This document shows positions 1-7,030 of a stretch of 51,806 nucleotides of DNA, piece after piece. The notes under the pieces are model-generated. The model made no database searches. It was not told where the DNA came from and saw nothing but the letters and a program-made list of their open reading frames with translations. Position 1 is the stretch's first letter. Each line of letters opens with the position of its first letter. The translations under genes and the position numbers were made by a program. This stretch comes from Planctomycetota bacterium (GTDB lineage Bacteria > Planctomycetota > UBA1135 > JAKEFM01): NCBI GenBank assembly GCA_022616055.1, contig JAKEFM010000177.1, positions 1 to 51,806 on the forward strand, in the 5' to 3' direction.

Positions 1-119
1 AGGAAGAGCCAGGGGGTGCGCCGGAGCTGCTCGAGGAGCTGCTCGTTGAACGTCGGCGCCGCCTCCCGGGACCTCGGGAGGGCGCTCGGCGGCGCTTGGA
101 AGTCGGGCCTCTCGGGCAT
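1..119 (-). CDS. N-terminus of a gene running off the left edge (unknown)
   Basis: A minus-strand reading frame opens at an ATG (bases 119-117) and runs off the window. The Shine-Dalgarno-like GGAGG lies six bases upstream of it. The 39 visible residues are hydrophilic and end in the segment FNEQLLEQLRRTPWLF. A charged stretch leading into PWLF is what often precedes the first membrane helix of inner-membrane proteins, so the missing part may begin with a transmembrane segment; that is inference. It lies downstream of, and on the same strand as, the PpiC gene. A TATACT box about 90 bases upstream could give it its own promoter. No function can be assigned. Confidence 0.55.
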   Translation of the reverse strand, partial: MPERPDFQAPPSALPRSREAAPTFNEQLLEQLRRTPWLF

Positions 120-210
120 CCGCGGCCTCCGGACTCCCCTCGCGGCCTGGCTACGGGGGAAACGCGGTGTCGCGCTTCCACAACGGCCCTCCGCGCCGGA
201 GGTTCGACCG

Positions 211-216
211 AGTATA
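211..216 (-). promoter_or_regulatory. Possible -10 box (TATACT) for the left-edge gene
   Basis: On the minus strand this reads TATACT, five of six matches to the TATAAT consensus, in otherwise very GC-rich DNA. It sits between the stop of the PpiC gene and the start of the left-edge gene. No convincing -35 hexamer is visible, so it is only a candidate. Confidence 0.3.
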
Positions 217-236
217 GCGCCGCCCGGGCGCGGGGC

Positions 237-1301
237 TCACCCGCCGAGACGCAGGTCGGGCGGCCAGATGTACGCCTCGCGCAGGAGCCTCGACCGGATC
301 TCGAGGAGGTACTCCTCGTACCGCTCCCTCCAGAGGTGGTCCGCGATCGCCTCCTGGACCGCGCGGTCCTCGAAGGCGCGGACCTGGTGGGCGCGCTTCT
401 CCAGGATCTCCACCAGGGCGATCCCCTCGGGCCACTCGAGGACGGGGCTCACCCCCGGCCCGGTCGCCCCGAGGCAGTAGGAGACGATCTCGGCGTTGTA
501 CTTGGAGCCCCGGGTGATCCAGCCGATCTCCCCCCCCTTGTCCGAGGCGACGTCGGAGAACTCCCGGGCGAGGGCGGCGAACTCCTCGCCGCCGAGGATC
601 CGCCCCCGGATCTCGACGAGGCGCTCCCGCGCCGTCGCGCGGTCCGGCCAGCGCTCGCTCGGGAGGGCGACGAGGAGGACCCGCACGCGCGCGGCCTCCT
701 CGACGACGAACTCCTCCCGGTGCGCGCGGTAGTACTCCCGCAGCCCGCCGGGCCGGACGTAGATCTCCGCGGAGGGCCGCCCCGAGGGGCCCGGCTCGAG
801 GCCGAGCTCCTGGCGGAAGAAGGCGCGGGCGAACTCGAGGGACCGCCGCTCCTTGAGGAAGTCGTCGTAGGTCTTCCCCTGCTGCTCGATCCAGTCGAAG
901 AGCTTCCCCCTCGAGCCGCGCTGGCGGATCTCCTCCTCGATGCGCTGCTGCACGCGCTCCTCGATGGCGGTCTCGGGGATCTGGCGCCGCCGCGCGGCCT
1001 GCTCGTAGAGGCGCGCCACGATCAGGTCACGGAGCTTCGTCCGCCGGTAGGCCTTCCAGCGCTCGGGGTCGGGGAAGCCGAAGGTCTCCTTCGCCGCGGC
1101 GAGGACCCGCTCGAGCTCGCTCTCCGTGATGACGTCGTCGTTCACGAGGGCGGCGACCCCGTCGAGGCGGGCCCTCCCGGAGGGCAGGCTCGCCGGAGGC
1201 GGAGGGCCCGACGGCCGCGTCTCTTGCGCGCGGGCGGAGGCGAGGGCCGCGGCCGCGAGCCCCGCGGGGAGGAGGATCCCGAGCGGCGACGGGCGCGTCA
1301 T
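237..1301 (-). CDS. Exported peptidyl-prolyl isomerase, PpiC/SurA type
   Basis: The 354-residue product starts with a signal peptide (about residues 1-25, hydrophobic core LLPAGLAAAALA, then ARAQ). A SurA-like N-terminal segment follows, with the typical motif VNDDVITESELERVL. A parvulin (PpiC rotamase) domain lies at about 200-300 and contains FAALAREFSDVASDKGGEIGW, then a C-terminal helical tail. SurA-type proteins assist folding of exported proteins in the periplasm; the many exported proteins nearby fit that role. The ATG at 1301 was chosen because its first four bases, ATGA, overlap the stop of the upstream persulfide dioxygenase gene. This indicates translational coupling, and the signal peptide begins exactly there. 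A longer reading frame extends upstream but only as a shadow of the neighbouring gene. Confidence 0.88.
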   Translation of the reverse strand: MTRPSPLGILLPAGLAAAALASARAQETRPSGPPPPASLPSGRARLDGVAALVNDDVITESELERVLAAAKETFGFPDPERWKAYRRTKLRDLIVARLYEQAARRRQIPETAIEERVQQRIEEEIRQRGSRGKLFDWIEQQGKTYDDFLKERRSLEFARAFFRQELGLEPGPSGRPSAEIYVRPGGLREYYRAHREEFVVEEAARVRVLLVALPSERWPDRATARERLVEIRGRILGGEEFAALAREFSDVASDKGGEIGWITRGSKYNAEIVSYCLGATGPGVSPVLEWPEGIALVEILEKRAHQVRAFEDRAVQEAIADHLWRERYEEYLLEIRSRLLREAYIWPPDLRLGG

Positions 1302-2683
1302 TTCTCTTGGGGGAATCCCGCGTTCCGCCACGCCGTCATCCCCCCCACGACGGAGGAAATCTCCCCCTTCCCCTGGCGCTGGAGAAGGCTCCCGACGATG
1401 TTCGAGCGGTAGCCGGTCCCGCAGATGACCCAGGTCGGACGGCCCGGCTCCACGCGCGCGGGGCTTCCCCCCATTCGCTGAAGCGGCAGGTGGACGGCCC
1501 CGGCAATGTGCCCGGCCCGCCACTCCTCGTCGGTCCGGACATCGAGGACGAGGGGTGCGGGGCCCTTTTCGAGCCGCTCGCGCAGCTCGTGCACGGAGAC
1601 CTGCGGCAGGTGGACGATCGGCCGGCCCGCCTGCATCCACGCCCCCATCCCGCCGGCGAGGACGCCGCTCACCCTGTCGTAGCCCACGCGCGCCAGGGAC
1701 CGCGCGACCTCCTCCGCCCTCCGATCCTCCGGGAGGACGAGGAGGATCGTCGCCTTGTCCGGGACGACCCATCCCGTCCAGGTCGAGAAGCGCGGTCCCG
1801 GCGGGACGTTCATCGCCCCTTCCACGTGACCCGACCCGAACGCGACGGCCTCCCGCGCGTCGAGGACGACCGCGCCGGGGCGGGCGGCGGCCTCCCCGAA
1901 AGCGGCGGGGGGGAGGGAGGGGACCGGGCCGACCTCGCCGAGGATCGGGGGCCCGACGCGGTTCAGCTCCGAGACCCGCGCGAAGTAGGGGGGCGCGGGA
2001 GGAAGCCCCGCCACGAGGGCGTCGACGAAGTCCTTCCTCGTGCGCCCGGCGAAGGCGAGGTTGAACTTCTTCTCGAAGCCGATCGTCGAGGAGAGCTTCG
2101 CCGCGATCCCCTTGCCGCAGAGCGAGCCCGCCCCATGGGCGGGGTAGACCTCCGTCCCCTCGGGGAGCTTCAGGAGCTTCCCCTCGAGCGAGTCGTAGAG
2201 GGAGCCCGCCAGCTCCCGCGCGCGGTCCGCGCCGAAGAGGTCGGGCCGCCCCACGTCCCCGACGAAGAGAGTGTCCCCCGTGAAGACGAGCCAGGGCTCG
2301 GGCGAGCGCGACAGGTCCGAGATCGCGAAGGAGACGCTCTCCGGCGTGTGTCCCGGCGTGTCGAGGACGCTCACCCGGACTGTCCCGAGGTCGAAGCGGT
2401 CCCCGTCGACGAGGGGGAGGTGATCGAAGGGGGCGCCCGCCTTCTTCGACATCCCGACCTTCGCCCCCGCCTTCTCCGCCAGCTCCCGGTGCCCCGCGAC
2501 GAAGTCGGCGTGGAGGTGGGTCTGGAGGACGTGGGTGATCTTCATCCCCTTCTCGCCCGCCGCCCGAAGGTAGGGCTCGACGATCCGCTCGGGGTCGACG
2601 ACCGCGCAGACCCCCGCCTTCTCGCAGCCGATCAGGTAGGAGCTCTGGGAGAGCTCCTCGACGAAGAAAGTCCGGAAGTGCAT
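1298..2683 (-). CDS. CstB-like persulfide dioxygenase with two rhodanese domains
   Basis: The 461-residue protein has an N-terminal metallo-beta-lactamase-fold domain (about 1-235). Its metal motif is THLHAD (H56, H58, D60), with further ligand candidates in DTPGHTPES, FTGDTLF and YPAHGAGSLCG. Two rhodanese modules follow. The first (about 260-350) has no cysteine where the active site should be (LLVLPEDRRAEE). The second (about 360-460) has the active-site loop ICGTGYRS. The order MBL, inactive rhodanese, active rhodanese is that of CstB, which oxidises persulfides and transfers sulfane sulfur; the Cys in HGAGSLCG also matches that family. A cytosolic sulfur-detoxification role is inferred. 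SD GGAGG lies five bases before the ATG. The gene overlaps the PpiC gene by four bases. Confidence 0.88.
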   Translation of the reverse strand: MHFRTFFVEELSQSSYLIGCEKAGVCAVVDPERIVEPYLRAAGEKGMKITHVLQTHLHADFVAGHRELAEKAGAKVGMSKKAGAPFDHLPLVDGDRFDLGTVRVSVLDTPGHTPESVSFAISDLSRSPEPWLVFTGDTLFVGDVGRPDLFGADRARELAGSLYDSLEGKLLKLPEGTEVYPAHGAGSLCGKGIAAKLSSTIGFEKKFNLAFAGRTRKDFVDALVAGLPPAPPYFARVSELNRVGPPILGEVGPVPSLPPAAFGEAAARPGAVVLDAREAVAFGSGHVEGAMNVPPGPRFSTWTGWVVPDKATILLVLPEDRRAEEVARSLARVGYDRVSGVLAGGMGAWMQAGRPIVHLPQVSVHELRERLEKGPAPLVLDVRTDEEWRAGHIAGAVHLPLQRMGGSPARVEPGRPTWVICGTGYRSNIVGSLLQRQGKGEISSVVGGMTAWRNAGFPQEK

Positions 2684-2707
2684 GGCTGCCTCCGCGGGAG
2701 TGGGGGG

Positions 2708-2713
2708 ATTGTA
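2708..2713 (-). promoter_or_regulatory. -10-like box (TACAAT) for the persulfide dioxygenase gene
   Basis: On the minus strand this reads TACAAT, about 25 bases before the ATG at 2683. The same or a similar hexamer recurs before several other genes here. No clear -35 is visible. Together with the box for tag it makes a compact divergent promoter region of under 80 bases. Confidence 0.4.
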
Positions 2714-2748
2714 GGCCCGCCGCCCGGCCCCTGCCCGTCGGAGGCGGG

Positions 2749-2754
2749 TAGATT
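2749..2754 (+). promoter_or_regulatory. -10-like box (TAGATT) for tag
   Basis: TAGATT lies seven bases before the tag ATG at 2762. If used, the transcript would be leaderless or nearly so, which fits the absence of a Shine-Dalgarno sequence before this gene. No clear -35 was seen. Confidence 0.3.
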
Positions 2755-2761
2755 GAGCCCG

Positions 2762-3334
2762 ATGGCCCCCGAAGACCGCCGCCGCTGCCCGTGGCCGAGC
2801 GACGACCCGCTGATGATCGAGTACCACGACCGGGAGTGGGGCGCCCCCCTCCACGACGACGGGAAGATCTTCGAATTCCTCGTCCTCGAGGGGATGCAGG
2901 CGGGACTCTCCTGGCGGACCGTGCTGCACAAGCGGGAGAACTTCCGCCGCGCCTTCCGCGGCTTCGATCCGAAGAAGGTCGCCCGCTTCACCGCTCGCGA
3001 CGTCCGCCGCCTCCTCGGCGATGCGGGGATCATCCGAAACCGCGCGAAGATCGAGGCCGCGGTCGGGAACGCGCGCGCGTTCCTCGCCGTACGGAAGGAG
3101 TTCGGCTCCTTCGACCGCTACATCTGGCGGTTCGTCTTCGGGAAGCCGATCCGGAACGGATTCCAGGCGCTGCGAGACCTGCCGGCGCGCACGAAGGAGT
3201 CCGACGCGATGAGCGAGGACCTGCGCCGGCGCGGATTCCGGTTCGTCGGCTCGACGATCTGCTACGCCCACATGCAGGCGACGGGGATGGTGAACGATCA
3301 CCTCGTCTCCTGCTTCCGGTACCGCGAGCTGTAG
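2762..3334 (+). CDS. tag: DNA-3-methyladenine glycosylase I
   Basis: The 190-residue length and sequence match the Tag family, which removes 3-methyladenine from alkylated DNA as the first step of base-excision repair. The family zinc ligands are all present: Cys9 (RRCPW), His22 (EYHDREWG), and His180 and Cys184 in NDHLVSC. The pocket region reads LEGMQAGLSW, with the glutamate and tryptophan expected for 3-methyladenine recognition. The later segments RNRAKIEAAVGNA and FVGSTICYAHMQATGMVNDH are also characteristic. It is transcribed divergently from the persulfide dioxygenase gene. The ATG at 2762 leaves the conserved N-terminus complete; there is no obvious ribosome-binding site. Confidence 0.95.
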   Translation: MAPEDRRRCPWPSDDPLMIEYHDREWGAPLHDDGKIFEFLVLEGMQAGLSWRTVLHKRENFRRAFRGFDPKKVARFTARDVRRLLGDAGIIRNRAKIEAAVGNARAFLAVRKEFGSFDRYIWRFVFGKPIRNGFQALRDLPARTKESDAMSEDLRRRGFRFVGSTICYAHMQATGMVNDHLVSCFRYREL

Positions 3335-3357
3335 GGCCGGGCGCGGCGTTCTGCCGG

Positions 3358-4206
3358 CTACTCGAGGAGGAACTTCAGGAACCGCCGGGTGACGGGCGGC
3401 ACGATCGCCATCCCGCAGGCAGGGCAGGAGTCGGCCCGCGGCTCGGTCTTCCAGGCGACGCCGTAGGGAAGGTCCGACTCCCCTTCCGCCCCCAGACGAA
3501 GGGCGAAGCGCTGGCGGATGAAGGAGTGGAGGAAGGTCGTCCGGTGGGCCCGGTCGGCCCCCGCCCGCGCGGCGACGATCGCGGCGGCGCACCGGTCGAA
3601 GTTCGCCGCGAGGTACTGGTCTGCCTTGCGGAACGCCTCCGGGTCGGTGGAGGCGTTCTCCTCGATCGTTCGGATCGCCGCCTCGAGTTCGGGCGTCGTC
3701 GAGGCCTTGGCTCGGGCCTCGAGGCGCCCCTCGCCGTGGAGGAGGTCGCGGATCCCCTCGACGAGCCGCGCGGGGAATCCGGTCTCGACCGGGGGGCCTC
3801 CCTTCCCGCCGGAGCGGACCGGCACGAGAGTCCGGAAGTCCAGTTCGGCGCCGGCGATCCGCTTCATGTCGGGGTCGAAGAGGACGACGTTCTCGACCGG
3901 CCGCCCGTCGACGAGGAGGGGAGGGACGCAGAAGTAGACCGCCTCGAGGAGGAGCTCCTGCACGCCGACGTCGTTCGACGCGACCATCCCCTCGAGGGCG
4001 CGGCCGAGCGCGGCGCGGTCCTCCGCCTTCTCGGGGACGTACAGGGCGATCCCGACCATCCGGTCGCGCTTCATCCGCGCGCGGGCGTTCTCGAGGATCC
4101 CGCCCGCCTGGTCAGGGCGACCCTGGGATCTGGCGAGGGTTCCGAAGCCCAGGAAGACGGAGGCAGCGGCGGACTGGCGGAGGAAGGTGCGTCGGGTGAG
4201 GGTCAT
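3358..4206 (-). CDS. Tat-exported protein of unknown function
   Basis: The 282-residue protein begins with a twin-arginine signal (TRRTFLRQ followed by SAAASVFLGFGTLA), so it is probably exported folded, often a sign of a cofactor. The mature part has no domain I recognise. It contains a helical, charged middle region and a C-terminal CPACGMAI segment whose two cysteines could bind a metal or form a disulfide. It converges on tag, with 23 bases between the stops. The downstream end of the cytochrome operon lies upstream of it on the same strand, separated by a strong hairpin, so it is probably transcribed on its own. Confidence 0.75.
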   Translation of the reverse strand: MTLTRRTFLRQSAAASVFLGFGTLARSQGRPDQAGGILENARARMKRDRMVGIALYVPEKAEDRAALGRALEGMVASNDVGVQELLLEAVYFCVPPLLVDGRPVENVVLFDPDMKRIAGAELDFRTLVPVRSGGKGGPPVETGFPARLVEGIRDLLHGEGRLEARAKASTTPELEAAIRTIEENASTDPEAFRKADQYLAANFDRCAAAIVAARAGADRAHRTTFLHSFIRQRFALRLGAEGESDLPYGVAWKTEPRADSCPACGMAIVPPVTRRFLKFLLE

Positions 4207-4286
4207 GGGTACGGATCCCCGTCGGAGGCTCCTCCCTTCGACGCGGGGAGGTTTCGGCGGTTCGCCCGGGATCCCTCAAACGAATA

Positions 4287-4313
4287 GGGCCGTCCCCGGC
4301 GGGGGGACGGCCC
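4287..4313 (-). terminator. Hairpin downstream of the haem/propeller gene pair
   Basis: A perfect 11-bp inverted repeat (GGGCCGTCCCC and its complement) with a five-base loop lies about 40 bases past the stop of the 4351-6906 gene. A second GC-rich inverted repeat follows at about 4321-4337. There is no T-run, so it could be a Rho-assisted terminator or an mRNA-stabilising 3' structure. Confidence 0.55.
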
Positions 4314-4350
4314 CGGAGAAACGGAGGCCGGCCTCCGGCCGGCGCTCGGA

Positions 4351-6906
4351 TCAGGGGACGATCTGGATCGGCGCCGCCTCCGAGGCATGGAGCGGAAGCC
4401 CGCTCGGAGCCAGGGTCACGAAGCCGACGTAGAAATTAGACCCCACGAGGGAGGCGTCGGTCGGGATGGAGAGGCTCGGGGCGGTCGTGATCCCGTCCGC
4501 GCCGAGGTTGCCGAGGAAGCCGTTGAACACGCCCGTGGAGTGGAAGACCGAGATCTCGAACAGGACGTCCTGGTTGAGGGGGACATGGACGCCGAAGTAG
4601 TCGAAGCCCGGGCTCGTCCCGAACGACGCGGCCCCGACGTAGAGCGCCCCGGGGTCCTGCCGCGAGCGGAAGGTGAGGGGAACCGTCCCGCCGACGTGGG
4701 CGACCGCGCCGACCAGGAGCGCGACGTCCGGGGTCAGGTTCTGCCCCGTCCCGGCGGACCATCCGGCGCCGAGGTCGGCCCAGAGCTCGAGGGTGTCCAT
4801 CTCCTCCTGGGTGAGGGGCGGGACCCCCGAGTTCGGCGGCGGCATGGGAACGCCGGAGTAGTTCACGTCGTTCGGGAAGGAGGCGTTCGTGAACCCGTCG
4901 AGCCGCTGGCCGTGGAGCTTCCAGACGAGGAGCGACTGGCGGGCGCGGCCGTTGGCCACGTACTTCGAGAAGAAGATCGCGTTCTGGCTGAAGGCCCCGA
5001 CGGGCTGGCCGTTCAGCGTCATCTGGTTCGGGGGGACCTCGACGCCGTTGCGGTCCGTCTGCATCAGCCTCTCGTAGGAGCGGTTCCAGATCCCGGGGCC
5101 GCCCGGAGCATCCGGGAAGTAGATCCCGGGGGCGTCGCGAAGGTCGAGGTTCGCCCCCGTCGCCGCCGCGCTCGACCCGTGGCACTGGATGCACTTGGTG
5201 TCGAAGATCGGCTGGACGTCGCGGAGGTACTCGATCCGCTGTCCGAATCCCGAGAGCCCGATCGGCGTCGGAGGCTGGCCCGCCGCGATCGAATTCGCGA
5301 ACGGCGGTCCCGGCGTCGTGCGCGCGTGGCAGCCCGTGCAGGACGTTCCCTTCCCGGCGAAGACCTGGCGCCAGTTCGTGCCGTTGACGAGCGCGATCCC
5401 CTCCTCGTCGAGGCTCTGGAAGGTGAACGGGGTGTCGGCCGGGATCTCGACCTTGAAGGAGCGGTCCGTGTAGAGCTGGATCTCCCCCATGACCTCGGAG
5501 GCCTCGTAGGGGGTGCGGCCGCGCTGGCGCGCCTGGGGATTCGTGAAGTCGGGGTCGGTGAACTTGATCGGGAGCCCCTTGAGGAACCGGAAGCGCTTCA
5601 CGTCGGCCGGGAGGAACGCCCCGTGGTTCTTCGGGGTCCCCGCGTTCGAGAAGTTGTAGTTCCCCACCCCGGCGTCGGCGCACCCGATGAAGCCGGTCGT
5701 CGCGCTGCTCGTCCAGGGGGGAATCACGTCCGGCTCCGCCTGGCCGTGGAGCGTCGCGTACGGGACGACCGGGAGCGCCTCGACCTCGTCCATCATCGGG
5801 TCGTTCACGAAGAGCGCGCGGATCACGTTCCCGAGCGGGTCGGTCACGAGCGGGTCGACGACGAAGAGGCCGAAGTCCGGGAGCGGGGTCTGGTTCTGGA
5901 AGACCGGTCCGGGGCTGAAAGAGACGAGGATCCTCCCGTCGGGGAGCGGCCGGGGCGCCTTGTAGCGGCCGTCGGGCTCGGGGACGTCGGCCCCCGTGTT
6001 GGAGGGGGAGAGGTTCGCGAAGAGGGAGTTGAAGGCGGGGGGAGGGCCGAAGGGCTGGTCGGGATCGATCAGGACGAGGGCCCCCGATCGAAAGACGTTC
6101 ACGAAGTAGTGCTGCGTCGCGACGAGGAGCCCGTTCGGCATCTCGCGCGGGTCGTCGAATCCCCCGCCGTTCCCTCCGAGGTGGTTCCCGAACAGCTCGT
6201 CGATCCCCTGGTGGTCGCCGAAGTCGATCCCGCCATCGAGGGACATCTCGAAGAGGGGGAACCGGGAGTTGGGGCGGTCCTCCGCGCGCTCCCAGCGCGA
6301 CCAGACGATCCGGCCGTCCTTGAGGACGATCGGCCGCTGGTCGCTCGAGAGGTTCTGGGAGAGGCGCTTGGGGCTCTGCCCCAGCGGGCCCGCCATCCAG
6401 AGGACGGAGTTCTGCGGGTCGGCGACGTTGAAGGGCGTCTGGTCGACGCCGAGGGAGGTGTCCTCGCCGTACTCGCCGTCCCGGTTCGAGAGGAAGACGA
6501 AGCCGAGCCCGCCCGGGAGGTAGTGGGGGTCCGTGTCGTTCCAGGGACCGGAGGTGAGGGGCGTCATCGGCCCGCCGGCGAGCGGCATCTCGTAGACGTG
6601 CCACTGGTCGGCGCCGTTGAGCTTCGCGGCGAAGATCACCTTCGTCGCGTCGAAGGAGAGCTCCGGATCCTTCGCCGCGCCGGCGAGGAAGCCCGTCAGG
6701 TTCGTCTCGGTCCCGTCCGGCTGCCGGAGGAACAGGTTCGTCCCTGCCTGGAACTCGAGGGCGTGGTCGAAGGGGGCGTTCGTGAAGGTCGGCCAGCGCA
6801 CGTAGAGGACCGGCCAGGGGAGGGGGGGCCCGGTCTGGACCTGGGCGGGCGCGACCGGGGCGAGGAGGAGGAGGGGAGCGAACGGCAGGGAGCGGCGGAC
6901 TTTCAT
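4351..6906 (-). CDS. Exported HzsA-like propeller/di-haem c-type cytochrome (copy B)
   Basis: The 851-residue protein has a signal peptide (MKVRRSLPFAPLLLLAPVAPAQ). A TolB-like propeller follows, with repeats such as PELSFDATKVIFAA, WHVYEMPLAGG and LGFVFLSNRDGEYGED. Two haem-binding motifs come next: CTGCH (about residue 523) and CIQCH (about 571). Then comes LDLRDAPGIYF and the C-terminal LTQEEMDTLELWADLGAGW seen in cytochrome-like planctomycete proteins. This architecture resembles the alpha subunit of hydrazine synthase. The last 110 residues are a separate module ending SLVGSNFYVGF...APIQIVP that other exported proteins here share. The substrate is unknown. The ATG at 6906 is eight bases from AGGAGG; a GTG three bases earlier is also possible. 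It follows a close paralogue by 124 bases. Confidence 0.88.
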   Translation of the reverse strand: MKVRRSLPFAPLLLLAPVAPAQVQTGPPLPWPVLYVRWPTFTNAPFDHALEFQAGTNLFLRQPDGTETNLTGFLAGAAKDPELSFDATKVIFAAKLNGADQWHVYEMPLAGGPMTPLTSGPWNDTDPHYLPGGLGFVFLSNRDGEYGEDTSLGVDQTPFNVADPQNSVLWMAGPLGQSPKRLSQNLSSDQRPIVLKDGRIVWSRWERAEDRPNSRFPLFEMSLDGGIDFGDHQGIDELFGNHLGGNGGGFDDPREMPNGLLVATQHYFVNVFRSGALVLIDPDQPFGPPPAFNSLFANLSPSNTGADVPEPDGRYKAPRPLPDGRILVSFSPGPVFQNQTPLPDFGLFVVDPLVTDPLGNVIRALFVNDPMMDEVEALPVVPYATLHGQAEPDVIPPWTSSATTGFIGCADAGVGNYNFSNAGTPKNHGAFLPADVKRFRFLKGLPIKFTDPDFTNPQARQRGRTPYEASEVMGEIQLYTDRSFKVEIPADTPFTFQSLDEEGIALVNGTNWRQVFAGKGTSCTGCHARTTPGPPFANSIAAGQPPTPIGLSGFGQRIEYLRDVQPIFDTKCIQCHGSSAAATGANLDLRDAPGIYFPDAPGGPGIWNRSYERLMQTDRNGVEVPPNQMTLNGQPVGAFSQNAIFFSKYVANGRARQSLLVWKLHGQRLDGFTNASFPNDVNYSGVPMPPPNSGVPPLTQEEMDTLELWADLGAGWSAGTGQNLTPDVALLVGAVAHVGGTVPLTFRSRQDPGALYVGAASFGTSPGFDYFGVHVPLNQDVLFEISVFHSTGVFNGFLGNLGADGITTAPSLSIPTDASLVGSNFYVGFVTLAPSGLPLHASEAAPIQIVP

Positions 6907-6992
6907 CACGGCTGCCTCCTTCGGGCTCTCCGGGGGGGGGTCTGCCGGGGCTCTGGAGCCGGATGAAACCGGGGGCCTCCCCGGAGGTGTCG

Positions 6993-7011
6993 CCCCCGCA
7001 GGTGTCGGGGG
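6993..7011 (-). terminator. Weak GC hairpin between the two haem/propeller genes
   Basis: A six-base inverted repeat (CCCCCG/CGGGGG) with a seven-base loop lies just after the stop of the upstream copy. A further G-rich run follows. It is too short to be sure of; it may attenuate transcription between the two tandem copies. Confidence 0.3.
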
Positions 7012-7030
7012 TCCGGGGGCGGAGCGGCGG

